Notes under the pieces: model-generated | Database searches by the model: none | What the model was told of the DNA's origin: nothing | The model's input: the letters and a program-made list of their open reading frames with translations, nothing else | Part shown: in pieces, positions 16,504-27,032 of the stretch | Position numbering within the stretch: the stretch's first letter is position 1 | Layout of the letters: every line of letters begins with the position of its first letter | Translations under genes and position numbers: made by a program | NCBI RefSeq assembly: GCF_001298105.1 | Contig: NZ_LGJH01000146.1 | Coordinates: forward strand, 27,798 to 91,797 | Source of the DNA: Novosphingobium sp. ST904 | GTDB taxonomy: Bacteria > Pseudomonadota > Alphaproteobacteria > Sphingomonadales > Sphingomonadaceae | Length of the DNA stretch: 64,000 nt | Direction: 5' to 3'

Positions 16504-18728
16504 TCATTCGGCGGCCTCCTGCTTGCGTGTATGGGCGAGCGGATCGGTGGCGAAGCGCATGGTTACGGTCGTGCCGCCGCCGGCGGTCGGCAGGAACAGC
16601 ATTTCGCCGCCATGCTCCTCGATGATCTTGTTCACGATGGCGAGACCGAGGCCGGTGCCCTTCTCTCGCGTGGTGACGTAAGGTTCGATGATGCGTTCGC
16701 GGTCCTGCGAAAGTCCGATGCCGTTGTCGGCGATGCGGACGAGGATCGCCTCGGGCAGCGCCTCCACGGTGACGGCGTCGCGCCGCGATAGTCGGCCGGG
16801 GCATCCTTGGTCTTCGCCTCGATGGCCTCGACCGCGTTCTTCAGCACGTTGGTCATGGCCTGGCCGTACTGGTGGCGGTCGCAGTCGATCGAGCTGATGG
16901 CGGGATCGCCGGCGAAGCTGAAGGCGATATCCGGCCTTGCGACTTCCTGGAGGAACAGTGCCTGCCGGGTCAGCGCAACCGGATCTTCGGCGCGGAACAC
17001 CGGCTTCGGCAGGCGGGCGAAGGAGGAGAACTCGTCGACCATCTTGCGAAGATCGCCCACCTGACGAATGATCGTGCGCGTAAGGTCTTCGAACAGCTCG
17101 GGATTGTCGACGATCTGCTTGCGATAGCGCCGGCTGAGACGTTCGGTGGCAAGCTGGATCGGCGTGAGCGGGTTCTTGATCTCGTGGGCGATGCGGCGGG
17201 CCACGTCGGACCATGCCGCCGTGCGCTGGTCGAGCAGCTGGCGGGTGATGTCCTCGAACGTGATGACATGCCCGGTCACGTCGCGCGTCACCTTGACGGC
17301 GAAGGTCAGCAGGTCTCCGTGGCGGTTGTACTGGACCAGCCCGCCAGAGCCACCCTGCTCGATCAGGGCGGCAAACTGCGGCGCCAGATCGGAAAGCGGC
17401 ATGTCTTCAGGCAGTTCGGAGCGCTGGGTCAGGAGCTTCTGCGCCGTGCTGTTCATCAGCAGGATGCGCCCTTCCGTATCGAGCGAGATGATGCCCGAGG
17501 TCACGGATTCCAGCACTGCTTCGATGAACACGCGGCGTTCGTGAAGCTGGCGGTTGGCCCCCAAAAGAGCCTGGGTCTGCTTCTCGATCTGCGCGGTCAT
17601 GCGGTTGAACGCGCGATTGAGTAGGCCGATCTCGTCAGCGCCGGTACGGCCTTCGATCCGCAAGGCGAAGTTGCCGCTGCCGACCCTTCGAGCCGCATCG
17701 ACGAGTTCGTAGAGCGGCTTGACCTGACGGTCGGCGAAGCGGAGCGCGAACCATACGGCAAGCCCGACGAGTGCCAGCGACGCAACGAACAAAGCCACGT
17801 TGAAGCGCAGCTGGAGTACGCGGGCGCGGCTCGTCAGCACTTCGTAGGCCTGGACGATGTTCTCCGCGTTTTCGGCGCGCTGCCCCTGGCTGAGTGCGAG
17901 CAGGTCCGAACTGCGGGCGGCATAAAGATAGACGCCTGCCTCCCGTTCGATCGGCACGACGGCCACCACCCGGTCGGCGTTCGAGGTTACGACCAGCGGC
18001 TCCCCTTTGTTGAGGCGGGCCTGGACTTCGGGAGTGATTCGCTTGTCATCGGTCTTCCCCTCGGGATCGACGATGATCGGCGTGCGCTGGCTACCGTCGT
18101 TCGCGACCTGGATGATCGCGGCTACCGACAGGTTGCGGCGGACCACCTGGCTGGCGAAGAACTGCTGGAAATAGGCGCTGGCAACCGGCGATTCGCCGAG
18201 AGTGACGCGGGTGTCGTTGGCCATGGCGGCGGATTCGTAGCCGACGTCACGCTGGGTCTGCTCGTAGTAGCCGCGCGCCAGCTTGTTCGCATTTTCCAGC
18301 AGCCCGCGCGAGGAGTCCGAGAACCAGAATTCGACGCCGGACTGGAACAGCCAGGACGCGAAAACCACCACCAGCAGCGTGGGAACGGCCGAAATCAGCG
18401 AGAAGATGAAGACCAGGCGGACGTGCATCTGGCCGGTGCCGCCAATGTTCTCGGCGGCGCGGCGCAGTGCCATCCGGCGCCCCAGCAGCACGAGGATGGC
18501 CATGGCCGGAACCAGCGTGCCGACCAGCAGCGTTGCCGTGAGGTTGGAGGGCAGCAATTGCCCCTTGTCCCGCGAATTTAGCGCGACCCAGGTGATGCCG
18601 GTCATCACTAGGAAAGCGACGATCGAGAGCACTTCCATCATCGCGAAGAAGTTCGCGCGGCGGGCTGCAACCTGCATGCGCCGCCACCATCGTGGCCAGG
18701 CGCGTTTGTGGATCATGATCTCGCTCAT
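16504..18728 (-). CDS. ntrY: Sensor histidine kinase NtrY (frame changes near 16779-16787)
   Basis: About 741 aa when the frame is repaired. Three or four N-terminal transmembrane helices (for example EVLSIVAFLVMTGITWVAL), a periplasmic sensor segment, a helix plus HAMP domain (RFADRQVKPLYELVDAARRV), a PAS domain, the H-box [16 protein letters not shown], and the ATPase boxes LKNAVEAI, VRIADNGIG and KGTGLGLAI. The frame is lost between the N and G1 boxes: DAPADYRG in one frame, DAVTVEALPEAILVRI in the other, joined by adding one base near the GGCGCG run. It senses nitrogen and possibly redox signals and phosphorylates NtrX. Confidence 0.87.
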
Positions 18729-18788
18729 CGTTGCGCTGTTACAACGCCGGTGTTGCCTGTTTGCAAGAGCAAATCCATCAATGCCCGA

Positions 18789-20204
18789 TCAGGAACGACG
18801 AGTGAAGTCCTCGGGGTCGAGTGCAAGCTCGCCAAGACGCTTGCGCAAGGTGTTGCGATTAATCCCGAGTGCCTGGGCTGCACGAAGCTGGTTTCCGCCT
18901 GTCTCTTTAAGCACTTCCGCAAAAAGCGGACGCTCGAATGCGGCTGCCGCCGTTTCGTAGATCGTGCCGTTCGCCGGGCGCGTGGCCGCCAGCCAGCGGC
19001 TGACCGCCTGCGCGATGTCGTCGGGTTCGCTGACGTCAGCAGGCGCCGACGAAGTATCCGCGGCCAGCAAAGGCAGGATGCTCTCGGGATCGATCGCATC
19101 CTCGCGTGCCAGCAGGGCGAGCCGGTAGATGAAATTCTTGAGCTCGCGCACATTGCCGCGCCAGGGCTGGCGGCTGAGCAGTTCCGCCGCTTCGGCGGTC
19201 AACTGCCGGCGCGGCAACCCCTCGTTGGTGGCGTGCTGAAGGAAATGGCGGGCCAGTACCTCGATGTCGTCCCGGCGGTCGCGCAGCGGCGGCATATGGA
19301 TCGGCACGACATTGAGCCGGTAGTAGAGATCTTCGCGGAAGCGCCCGGCAGCGATCTCCGGCTCCAGATCCTTGTTGGTGGCAGCGATTATGCGCACGTC
19401 CAGCCTTATCTCGTCCCGCCCGCCGACGCGCCGCACCGTGCCCGACTGGAGCGCCCGCAACAGCCGGGTCTGGGCCTGCATCGGCATGTCGCCGATTTCG
19501 TCGAGGAACAGGGTGCCGCCCGCTGCCTGCTCGAACTTGCCGACATGCCGGGCGACCGCGCCGGTAAAGGCGCCCTTTTCATGGCCGAACAGCTCGCTCT
19601 CGATCAGCTCGGCCGGAATTGCCGCTGTGTTCACGGCGATGAACGGACCTGCCCGGCGGTGCCCGAGATTGTGGACCGCTTCCGCCACCAGTTCCTTGCC
19701 GGTGCCGGATTCGCCAAGGATCAGCACGGTCAGATCGTTGCGCAGGACGCGCGTGATCATGCGGAATACCGTTTGCATGGCAAGGCTGCGGCCGACCAGC
19801 GGCAGCCCGTCGCCCAGCGGTTCGTCGCCTTCGGGGGCGCTGCCCTGCCCTGCACCTGCCGCCTGGCGCACGGTTCGGGCCAGTTCGTCGATATCGAAGG
19901 GCTTGGGGAAGTACTCGAAGGCCCCGGTATCGGTTGCGCGAACGGCGGTATCGAGGGTGTTCTGGGCCGAAAGGATGACGATCGGCATCGCCGGATGCAG
20001 CGCCCTTACCCGGTCGATCGTCTCGATTCCGTCGCCGTCAGGCAGCATGACGTCGGTGACGAGGGCCTGATAGCTGCCCTCGCCAAGCAGCCGGTCTCGT
20101 TCGCCGATCGACTGGCAATGGATGACGGTGAAACCCTCGGCCTCCAGCGCGGCGGTGATGACGATGGCGATCGAAAGGTCGTCCTCGACGAGCAGCACGC
20201 TCAT
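18789..20204 (-). CDS. ntrC: Nitrogen regulation response regulator NtrC
   Basis: 471 aa: receiver domain ([15 protein letters not shown]; phosphoacceptor in ALVTDVMLPDGDG), sigma54-interacting AAA+ domain with P-loop GESGTGKE, an intact GAFTGA in HEKGAFTGAVARH, Walker B TLFLDEIGDMP, and a C-terminal Fis HTH (GGNQLRAAQALGINRNTLRK). It activates sigma54 promoters of nitrogen-scavenging genes when phosphorylated by NtrB. Unlike its three neighbours ntrB, ntrY and ntrX, its frame is intact. The start overlaps the ntrB stop by 4 nt. Confidence 0.97.
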   Translation of the reverse strand: MSVLLVEDDLSIAIVITAALEAEGFTVIHCQSIGERDRLLGEGSYQALVTDVMLPDGDGIETIDRVRALHPAMPIVILSAQNTLDTAVRATDTGAFEYFPKPFDIDELARTVRQAAGAGQGSAPEGDEPLGDGLPLVGRSLAMQTVFRMITRVLRNDLTVLILGESGTGKELVAEAVHNLGHRRAGPFIAVNTAAIPAELIESELFGHEKGAFTGAVARHVGKFEQAAGGTLFLDEIGDMPMQAQTRLLRALQSGTVRRVGGRDEIRLDVRIIAATNKDLEPEIAAGRFREDLYYRLNVVPIHMPPLRDRRDDIEVLARHFLQHATNEGLPRRQLTAEAAELLSRQPWRGNVRELKNFIYRLALLAREDAIDPESILPLLAADTSSAPADVSEPDDIAQAVSRWLAATRPANGTIYETAAAAFERPLFAEVLKETGGNQLRAAQALGINRNTLRKRLGELALDPEDFTRRS

Positions 20205-21327
20205 GCAGCCGGCCTCCTTCTGGTTGAGCGGCTGCGGGTTTCGCGGGCCAGGGGCAAGTGGACACGGAAATGGGTGAACCCGCCTTCCTCGTCGCGTTCG
20301 TGCGTGATGCGTCCGTTCATGTCGCGCACCAGCTTGCGTACGAGAGGAAGGCCCAGCCCCTGACCGGATTTCTTGGTGGTGACGAAGGGCTCGAAGATAT
20401 GATCGCGCATCGCCGGCTCCACGCCCGGACCATTGTCTGACACGCGCAGTTCCACCGGCAGGCGCACCGGCTCTCCGGAATCGCTGGTGTGGAGCTGGAG
20501 GCCGCTGGCGAAGCGCGTGCGGATCGTTACGCGGGGGGCCTCCTCAGCCGCGCAGGCCTCGGAAGCATTGGCCACGAGGTTGATGATGACCTGCACCAGC
20601 GCATCCGGGCTGCCGAGCACGGCGGGCAGCGAAGGGTCGAATTCCTCGACAAGACCCACCCGCTCCGGCGCATCACCGCGCGCGGCGGACATCACGTTGA
20701 TCGCGCGCGCGCGGCTTCGTGAAGGTTGCAGGGTTCGACCGGCGGAGCCGTGCGGCGGCTGAGCTTCTGCATCTGGTCGATCAGATTGGCGATGCGATCG
20801 ACTTCGAGCGTGATAAGCTCGGTCAGTGCGCGGTCCTTGTCTTCGATCTTGCGGGCAAGGAGCTGGGCCGCGCCGCGAATGCCGGCCAGAGGGTTCTTGA
20901 TCTCGTGAGCCATGATTTCCGGCCCGCGCAGCACTGCATTGTCCGGGCCGCCGGAATCGTCGCCCAGCGCCTCGGTGGCGGTGTTGTCATGGATCGTAAG
21001 CACCTGCCAGCCCGGCGTATCGGCCACCGGGGCGACGTTGATGTCGATCCTTCGTGCGCCCTTGCCCTTGAGCGTGACCACGACTTCGCGCGCCGAAACC
21101 GGCGTTTCATAATCGTCGAGACGCTCCAGCAGGAGCTGGTCGGAAAACGTCAGGATCTCGCGCAGCGGCATGCCGACCAGCAAGCGCAGCGATTGCCCGA
21201 AGAACTGCTCGGCGGCGGGGTTGAGCGATGCGATCCGCAGCCCCGGTTCCAGCAGCACGACAGCCTGGGGAAGGCTTGCGAGAAGCCGCGAAGCCGCGGG
21301 CAAGGCCGTGTGCGGCGCGAGGCTCAT
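20201..21327 (-). CDS. ntrB: Nitrogen regulation sensor kinase NtrB (frame changes near 20702-20713)
   Basis: About 375 aa once repaired: PAS domain ([19 protein letters not shown]), H-box [20 protein letters not shown], then N-box [10 protein letters not shown]1 [10 protein letters not shown]-box FEPFVTTK and G2 [12 protein letters not shown]. The break is in a GC dinucleotide run: the upstream frame ends EAARARST, the downstream frame resumes [10 protein letters not shown]. One missing base or one extra GC pair would explain it. A soluble kinase/phosphatase for NtrC controlled by PII. ATGA overlaps with dusB upstream and ntrC downstream. Confidence 0.88.
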
Positions 21328-22367
21328 GCAGCCTGACGGTCTGCCGATGCGGTTTCGCTGCCCTGGTCACGGTAAGGCGCATAGAATTCGGCTAGCAGAC
21401 GCAGCACTTCGTCAGGATCGTTGACGAAATTGATGCGGTTGCGGAACTCGGCCGAACCCTTGATGCCCTTGATGTACCATCCTAGGTGCTTGCGGGCCAT
21501 CTTCACGCCCGTATCGCTGCCGTAGTGGGAGAGCATGTCCTCGTAGTGTTCGCGGATGATTTCGTACTGCTTGCCGAAACCGGGCTCTTCCATAAGCCCG
21601 TTGCCGCGCCACCACTGCATGACTTTGGCGAGAATCCACGGCTTGCCGTAAGCGCCGCGACCGATCATCAGGCCATCGGCACCGGACTGTTCCAGCGCCC
21701 TGGCGGCATCCTCGATATCCAGGATATCGCCATTGACGATGACCGGGATCGAGACCGCGTCCTTCACGCCGCGCACGAAAGCCCAGTCGGCCGAGCCCTT
21801 GTACATCTGGCTGCGGGTGCGGCCGTGGACGGTGATCATCTTGGCACCGAGGTCTTCGGCGATGCGCGCTAGTTCGGGGGCGTTGAGACTGTCATGGCAC
21901 CAGCCCATGCGCATCTTCACGGTGACGGGAACCTTCACGGCCTTGACCGTGGCTTCGATCAGCCGGGTGGCGAGAGGAATGTCGCGCATGAGCGCCGATC
22001 CGGCATCGCCGTTGACGACCTTGCGGACCGGGCAGCCCATGTTGATGTCGATGATGGCGGCGCCCCGATCCTCGACGAGTTTGGCGGCTTCGGCCATCTG
22101 TTCCGGCTCGCAGCCGACGAGCTGCATCGAAACCGGATCCTCGATCTGGTCCCACATGGCCTTCTGAAGCGAAACGCGCGTCTCACGGATGGCGGCCGGG
22201 CTGGCGATCATCTCGGTGACGTTCAGACCCGACCCGAATCCGCGCACCATGCGGCGGAACGGCAAATCGGAAACGCCCGTCATCGGGGCGAGCACGACCG
22301 GACAGTCGATCGTCACGGGACCGACTTCGATCGGCTTCAGAGCCGGAGGAGTAGGCAGTGTGTTCAT
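21324..22367 (-). CDS. dusB: tRNA-dihydrouridine synthase DusB (NifR3)
   Basis: 347 aa FMN-dependent TIM barrel: [15 protein letters not shown] at the N-terminus, the conserved cysteine in [34 protein letters not shown] and [11 protein letters not shown]. It reduces uridine to dihydrouridine in tRNA. The start at 22367 gives the expected length; a further upstream frame opening is an artefact. As in other alphaproteobacteria it is the first gene of the nifR3-ntrBC operon. Confidence 0.95.
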   Translation of the reverse strand: MNTLPTPPALKPIEVGPVTIDCPVVLAPMTGVSDLPFRRMVRGFGSGLNVTEMIASPAAIRETRVSLQKAMWDQIEDPVSMQLVGCEPEQMAEAAKLVEDRGAAIIDINMGCPVRKVVNGDAGSALMRDIPLATRLIEATVKAVKVPVTVKMRMGWCHDSLNAPELARIAEDLGAKMITVHGRTRSQMYKGSADWAFVRGVKDAVSIPVIVNGDILDIEDAARALEQSGADGLMIGRGAYGKPWILAKVMQWWRGNGLMEEPGFGKQYEIIREHYEDMLSHYGSDTGVKMARKHLGWYIKGIKGSAEFRNRINFVNDPDEVLRLLAEFYAPYRDQGSETASADRQAA

Positions 22368-22467
22368 TGCGCGAGCCCGGAATTGCCTAAAAAACGTATA
22401 GTGCCTAAAAAACAGGCAGCGCATAGTGGATTGCCCTCGCCTCGGCAAGCGATTACCGGCAACGACA
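22368..22467. promoter_or_regulatory. Divergent promoter region dusB-ntr / ispDF with direct repeats
   Basis: One hundred bases between two divergent starts hold two identical 12-mers TGCCTAAAAAAC (22384-22395 and 22402-22413) spaced 18 bp apart. The second is followed by AGGCA, making a TGCCT/AGGCA inverted repeat at 22402-22417. The placement suggests an operator or paired promoter elements for the ntr operon, but the binding protein is unknown. Confidence 0.45.
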
Positions 22468-23652
22468 ATGTCGCAAGACCTGTCAGAAACGCTCCCGCGT
22501 CCCGCCGAACATCCCCGCACAGCCGCTATCGTGGTGGCTGCAGGCAAAGGACTGCGCGCAGGCCAGCCTGTTCCCAAACAATTTGCGCTCTGGCGCGGCA
22601 AGCCGGTGGTTCGCCATTCGGCCGAAGCGCTGGCCCGCGCGGGGATTTCGCCGATTCTCGTCGTGATCCCCCAGGGCGCCAAGGAAATCGCCGCCGAAGC
22701 GCTGGCCGGCATCCCCGGTGTCCAGTTGGCGAACGGCGGCGAAACACGGCAGGAATCGGTCAGGCTCGGGCTCGAAGTGCTTGTGAGCGGCCATCCCGAC
22801 CGGGTTCTGATCCACGACGCGGCCCGGCCGATTCTCCCTGGCCCCGTGATCGACAGGCTGATGGATGCCCTGGCGGTTCATGAGGCGGCGATTCCCGTGC
22901 TGACCGTCGTGGACAGCCTCGCTCACGCCGAGCCCGGCGAGGTTTGGCAGATGATGGGCGCCCCTGCCCGCCGCGAGGATATTCGCCGCGTACAGACCCC
23001 TCAGGCCTTCCGATTCCCCGAAATCCTCGCCGCCCACCGCGCATGGGACGGGCCGACCACCGCCGGAGACGACGCGCAGGTGGCGCAGGCGTCCGGCATG
23101 GGTATCGCGCTCGTCGAAGGAGACGAAGCCTTGCACAAGCTGACATATGCCGCGGACTTCGCCGGCGCCCTGCCGCCGATCCGCGTCGGCACCGGTTATG
23201 ACGTCCACCGTCTGGAAGAAGGTGAGGAACTCTGGCTTTGCGGCGTGAAGATCGCCCATACTCACGGCCTGTCCGGCCATAGCGATGCCGATGTCGCCAT
23301 CCACGCGCTGGTCGACGCTTTACTCGGCGCCGTGGGCAAGGGCGACATCGGCCAGCACTTCCCGCCCAGCGACCCCCAGTGGAAGGGCGCTGCATCCGAC
23401 CGGTTCCTGGCACATGCCGCGAAGCTCGTGGCCGAGGCCGGCTATGTGCTTGGCAATGCGGACGTGACGATCATCTGCGAAGCGCCCAAGATCGGCCCGC
23501 ACCGCGAAGCCATGCGCTCTCGCCTCGCCGAAATCCTCGGCGCCGATCCCTCCCTTGTCAGCGTGAAGGCAACCACGACCGAGAAGCTGGGTTTCACTGG
23601 CAGGGCAGAGGGAATCGCCTGCCAGGCTGCGGTCAGCCTGGTCAGGATTTAA
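22468..23652 (+). CDS. ispDF: Bifunctional IspD/IspF enzyme of the MEP isoprenoid pathway
   Basis: 394 aa. The N-terminal IspD half has [14 protein letters not shown] and PVPKQF (CTP binding) and IHDAARP; the C-terminal IspF half starts at [11 protein letters not shown] with metal ligands Asp and His, then [21 protein letters not shown] and TEKLGFTGR. It catalyses formation of CDP-methylerythritol and of the 2,4-cyclodiphosphate. The fused form is typical of alphaproteobacteria. ATG 22468 is chosen over an upstream TTG. The following gene's Shine-Dalgarno sits on its stop codon. Confidence 0.96.
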   Translation: MSQDLSETLPRPAEHPRTAAIVVAAGKGLRAGQPVPKQFALWRGKPVVRHSAEALARAGISPILVVIPQGAKEIAAEALAGIPGVQLANGGETRQESVRLGLEVLVSGHPDRVLIHDAARPILPGPVIDRLMDALAVHEAAIPVLTVVDSLAHAEPGEVWQMMGAPARREDIRRVQTPQAFRFPEILAAHRAWDGPTTAGDDAQVAQASGMGIALVEGDEALHKLTYAADFAGALPPIRVGTGYDVHRLEEGEELWLCGVKIAHTHGLSGHSDADVAIHALVDALLGAVGKGDIGQHFPPSDPQWKGAASDRFLAHAAKLVAEAGYVLGNADVTIICEAPKIGPHREAMRSRLAEILGADPSLVSVKATTTEKLGFTGRAEGIACQAAVSLVRI

Positions 23653-23662
23653 GGAGCCTACG

Positions 23663-24220
23663 ATGCCTGCTTTCCGCAAGATGCTCACTTTAGCCGCGGT
23701 GTCCGCGCTCGCGATCCTGCCCGGCCTGGCAAATGCCCAGCAGTCCGCCTGCCTGACCAAGGCCGAGGCGCGATCCCTGTTCGGCTATGCCCTTCCCCAG
23801 GTCATTTCCGGCACCAGCAAACGGTGCGCCCAGGTCTTGCCCAGCGATTCCTACCTGCGCAATCACGGCGCCGAACTCGTCGCGCGCTATACGGCGCAGA
23901 AAAGTCGTTACTGGCCTGAAGCCAAGATCGCCTTCCTCAAGCTGGGCGAAGGCAAAGATGCGCAAGTCGGCCAGTTCGCGCGCAATCTTCCCGACGAATC
24001 GCTTCGTCCGCTGGTCGACATCACTGTCGAGGGGATGGTCTCGCAGGGTCTTCCGCTGAAATCCTGCGACAAGGTCGATCTCGCGCTCGACCTGCTCTCC
24101 CCTCTCCCGCCCGAAAACACCGCCGGCCTCATCGCGCTGCTCATCGAAGTCACCTCGAAGGCTGACGAAGTGGCGCCCGGCAAGGCGAAGCTCGGCGGCT
24201 TCACTCTCTGCAAGGACTGA
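23663..24220 (+). CDS. Secreted or periplasmic protein of unknown function
   Basis: 185 aa with a clear signal peptide (KMLTLAAVSALAILPGLANAQ, cleavage after ANA) and three or four cysteines that may form disulphides (SACLTKAEA, KRCAQV, KSCDKV, TLCKD). No family recognised. A strong AAGGAG at 23651-23656 supports the start. It sits between ispDF and the CinA-like gene with very short gaps, so it is probably cotranscribed. Confidence 0.75.
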   Translation: MPAFRKMLTLAAVSALAILPGLANAQQSACLTKAEARSLFGYALPQVISGTSKRCAQVLPSDSYLRNHGAELVARYTAQKSRYWPEAKIAFLKLGEGKDAQVGQFARNLPDESLRPLVDITVEGMVSQGLPLKSCDKVDLALDLLSPLPPENTAGLIALLIEVTSKADEVAPGKAKLGGFTLCKD

Positions 24221-24221
24221 C

Positions 24222-24747
24222 ATGTCTGGCAACATCCTATTCCCGCAGGACCTTTACGACCTTGCCGTGCGCGTGATCGCCGAAAACAAGGCGATCGGCC
24301 GCAAGGTCGCGCTGGCCGAGAGCTGTACGGGTGGCCTCGTCTGCGCCGCGCTGACCGAAGTGGCCGGCTCCTCCGCCGTGCTCGACCGCGGATTCGTGAC
24401 CTATTCGAACGAATCGAAGCAGGAGATGCTGGGGGTCGCGTCGGATATCATCGACACGCTTGGCGCGGTTTCTCCGGCTACGGCATGGGCGATGGCGCAA
24501 GGGGCGATCACGCACAGCAATGCCGACGTGGCGGTCGCGATCAGCGGCATTGCCGGGCCCGAAGGCGGCAGCGAACTCAAGCCGGTGGGAACCGTGGTCT
24601 TTGCCCGCGCGCATCGCGGCGAGGAAGAGGTCCATGCCGAACAGAAGCTGATCGAAGGTGCGAACCGCGCTGAAATCCGCCACCACGCGGCAGTGCGCGC
24701 TGGAACTGCTGCTGCCTGGAACCGAGTTGCCCGCCTACGCGGACTGA
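24222..24747 (+). CDS. pncC: CinA C-terminal-type (PncC) NMN amidohydrolase (frame changes near 24693)
   Basis: The first ~156 residues are the CinA C-terminal/PncC domain (ALAESCTGGLVCAALTEVAGSSAVLDR; AVAISGIAGPEGGSELKPVGTV). The family normally ends near 165 aa. In the next frame the expected ending CALELLLPGTELPAYAD follows directly and stops at 24745-24747, whereas the original frame runs on to 25433 through ratA as nonsense. One extra base (or two missing) near GGCAGTGCGCG explains this. The enzyme deamidates nicotinamide mononucleotide in NAD recycling. The N-terminal competence domain of full CinA is absent, as in E. coli PncC. Confidence 0.85.
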
Positions 24748-24757
24748 GCGTTCATCG

Positions 24758-24775
24758 TCCCGGAGCGATCCGGGA
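24758..24775. terminator. Hairpin between convergent pncC and ratA
   Basis: Perfect 7-bp stem TCCCGGA-gcga-TCCGGGA in the 41-bp gap between convergent genes. No T-run follows, so it may be a palindromic repeat element rather than a true intrinsic terminator; nearly the same palindrome lies at 33965-33993. Confidence 0.5.
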
Positions 24776-24788
24776 GATGCCTGTCCGG

Positions 24789-25229
24789 TCAGACCGGTTC
24801 GCCGTAAAGTTCGTGGGCGCGGGTTTCGAAGGCGGCCACCATCTTGCGGAAGGCCTTGTCGAAATACTGGCCTGCCAGCTTCTCGAACAGGGCGTTGCGG
24901 AAGCTGAAGCGCACGTCGAATTCGATATCGCAGCTATGCGCATCGACCGGATGGAACGTCCAGTGGTTGTGCAGGTCCTTCATCGGCCCGTCGACATAGT
25001 GGACCTTGATCTCGCGCGCGCGAACCTTCTCGACGCGCGAGGTGAACTTTTCGCGCAGGGCCTTGAAGCCGACCAGCATGTCCGCGACCATTTCGGTTCC
25101 GGTGTCGGACTTCACCCGGGTGGCGACCACCCAGGGCAGGAATTCCTGATAACGGCCGACATCGGCTACGAGGTCGAACATCTGCTCGGCGCTGTAGGGC
25201 AAGCGCTGGGTTTCGTGGATTCCGGGCAC
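24789..25229 (-). CDS. ratA: RatA/COQ10-type START-domain protein
   Basis: 146 aa from a GTG start. HETQRLPYSAEQMFDLVADV, RYQEFLPWVVATRV, DMLVGFKALREKFTSRV and the final FRKMVAAFETRAHELYG match the RatA/Coq10 polyketide-cyclase-like family. Family members bind hydrophobic ligands such as ubiquinone, assisting its use in respiration; E. coli RatA was also described as inhibiting ribosome assembly. It follows lipA by 16 nt on the same strand, a common alphaproteobacterial order. Confidence 0.9.
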   Translation of the reverse strand: MPGIHETQRLPYSAEQMFDLVADVGRYQEFLPWVVATRVKSDTGTEMVADMLVGFKALREKFTSRVEKVRAREIKVHYVDGPMKDLHNHWTFHPVDAHSCDIEFDVRFSFRNALFEKLAGQYFDKAFRKMVAAFETRAHELYGEPV

Positions 25230-25245
25230 TGTAACGTCTTCCGGC

Positions 25246-26199
25246 TCAGCGCGGCGTCTTTGTCAGCGCGGCCTTGGCCAGTTGCGCTTCGCGGGCGGCG
25301 CGCATTTCGGCGAAGTCCTTGCCGGCGTGATAGCTCGAACGCGTCAGCGGCGAGGATGCGACCTGCAGGAAACCCTTCGCACGGGCGATGGCGCCATAGG
25401 CATCGAACGCCTTGGGGGTCACGAATTCCTTGACCTCGGCGTGCTTCGGCGTGGGACGCAGGTACTGGCCCATGGTCAGGAAATCGATATCGGCGCAGCG
25501 CATGTCATCCATGACCTGATGGACTTCCAGACGCTCCTCACCCAGACCCAGCATCACGCCGGACTTGGTGAAGATCTTCGGATCGTGGGCCTTGACCTCT
25601 TCCAGCAGGCGCAGTGACGCATAGTAACGGGCGCCGGGGCGGATGGTGGGATAAAGGCGGGGCACGGTCTCGAGGTTGTGATTGTAGACGTCGGGGCCGG
25701 CAGCCACGATCGCCTCGATCGCGCGGCGCATCTTGCCGCGGAAGTCGGGCGTGAGAATTTCGATCGTGGTCGACGGAGTCGCGGCGCGCAGGGCCTGGAT
25801 CACCTTCACGAACTGGTGGGCGCCGCCATCGGGCAGGTCGTCCCGGTCGACCGAGGTGATGACGATGTGCTCAAGACCCGTCTTGAGCGCCAGTTCGGCG
25901 ACATGTTCCGGTTCGGAAGGGTCCACGCGGCCGGGCATTCCGGTCTTCACATTGCAGAACGCGCAGGCGCGTGTGCAGGTGTCGCCCAGAATCATCACCG
26001 TGGCGTGCTTCTTCGTCCAGCATTCGCCGATGTTCGGGCAGGCCGCTTCTTCGCAGACCGTGTTGAGCTTGAGGTCCCGCATGAGCTGGCGCGTTTCGCC
26101 ATAACCCTTGCTGGTCGGCGCCTTGACGCGGATCCAGTCAGGCTTGCGCTGACGTTCGGGCTTCTGCTCGGGGCTCGGCACGGAGGAAAGGTCGTTCAT
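25246..26199 (-). CDS. lipA: Lipoyl synthase
   Basis: 317 aa radical SAM enzyme. The SAM cluster motif CxxxCxxC is CTRACAFC; the auxiliary cluster comes from [12 protein letters not shown], and the C-terminal serine ligand motif RSSYHA is present. It inserts two sulfurs into octanoyl groups on lipoyl domains, including those of the pyruvate dehydrogenase encoded at 35355-37801. I chose ATG 26199; an extra upstream stretch is not family-like. Confidence 0.97.
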   Translation of the reverse strand: MNDLSSVPSPEQKPERQRKPDWIRVKAPTSKGYGETRQLMRDLKLNTVCEEAACPNIGECWTKKHATVMILGDTCTRACAFCNVKTGMPGRVDPSEPEHVAELALKTGLEHIVITSVDRDDLPDGGAHQFVKVIQALRAATPSTTIEILTPDFRGKMRRAIEAIVAAGPDVYNHNLETVPRLYPTIRPGARYYASLRLLEEVKAHDPKIFTKSGVMLGLGEERLEVHQVMDDMRCADIDFLTMGQYLRPTPKHAEVKEFVTPKAFDAYGAIARAKGFLQVASSPLTRSSYHAGKDFAEMRAAREAQLAKAALTKTPR

Positions 26200-26283
26200 G
26201 GCGTCCAGATAGTCGCAAGCTTGCCTGCTTGCCAGTGCGAATATCCGCTCTATGGGTTGCGTGCGTTTCAATGGAGGCAACCC

Positions 26284-26952
26284 ATGACAGATTCCAACGC
26301 CCCGCAATCAGAACAACGCGTCCTCGATACCCTGATCGACGGCTATCGCCGGTTCCGCAACAGCGGGTGGAGCCCCCACCGAGAGCGTTGGGAGCGTCTC
26401 AGCGAGGGGCAGCAACCCGAGGTGATGATCGTGGCCTGCTCCGACAGCCGCGTTGACCCTTCGCAGATCTTCGACGTCGATCCGGGCGAGATCTTCGTGG
26501 TCCGCAATGTTGCGGCGCTCGTCCCGCCCTTCGAGACCACGCCCGGCCATCACGGTGTTTCCGCTGCGCTTGAATTCGCGGTGCAGGTGCTGAAGGTGAA
26601 GGAAATCGTGGTCATGGGCCACGGCATGTGCGGCGGCTGCAAGGCGGCGCTCACGCAGGAGCTTCATGGCGCCGAGCCGGGACAAGGCGGTTTCATCGCT
26701 GACTGGATTTCGATGCTGGATGAGGCCCGCGCTCCCGTCGCCGCGCAATTCGGCACGACCGGACGCCCGGCCGAACGCCAGATGGAGCAGGCCGCGGTGC
26801 GCGTCAGCATCGACAATCTGATGACGTTCCCCTGCGTTCGCCACAAGGTGAAGACCGGTGAACTCAAGCTGCGCGGCGCGTTCTTCGCGATCTCAGACGG
26901 GCAGCTTCATCTGATGGATGACGCCAGCGGAAAATTCGCACCGATTTCCTGA
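26284..26952 (+). CDS. Beta-class carbonic anhydrase
   Basis: 222 aa. Zinc ligands appear in ACSDSRVDP (Cys, with the Asp-Arg dyad) and in MGHGMCGGC (His and Cys). It interconverts CO2 and bicarbonate in the cytoplasm. GGAGG at about 26273-26277 gives a good ribosome-binding site for ATG 26284. It is divergent from lipA and ends in a shared bidirectional terminator. Confidence 0.95.
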   Translation: MTDSNAPQSEQRVLDTLIDGYRRFRNSGWSPHRERWERLSEGQQPEVMIVACSDSRVDPSQIFDVDPGEIFVVRNVAALVPPFETTPGHHGVSAALEFAVQVLKVKEIVVMGHGMCGGCKAALTQELHGAEPGQGGFIADWISMLDEARAPVAAQFGTTGRPAERQMEQAAVRVSIDNLMTFPCVRHKVKTGELKLRGAFFAISDGQLHLMDDASGKFAPIS

Positions 26953-26973
26953 CCCTTCGGGAAACGGCAAAAG

Positions 26974-27006
26974 AAAAGGGCGGCGGGTTATTCCCGCCGC
27001 CCTTTT
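26974..27006. terminator. Bidirectional intrinsic terminator
   Basis: A 14-bp perfect stem AAAAGGGCGGCGGG with complement CCCGCCGCCCTTTT and a 5-nt loop TTATT, between convergent genes. The A-run on one side and T-run on the other allow it to act for both strands. Confidence 0.93.
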
Positions 27007-27032
27007 CGTGTCTTTGGCCAGGTTACGTCGGC

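Noticed and set aside
18708..20363. 551-codon open frame antisense to ntrC
   Set aside because: Covers ntrC entirely and has no independent motif; typical GC-rich shadow.
24748..25433. C-terminal extension of the pncC frame
   Set aside because: After about 24693 the frame has no family similarity and runs antisense through ratA and lipA; the true ending is in the adjacent frame.
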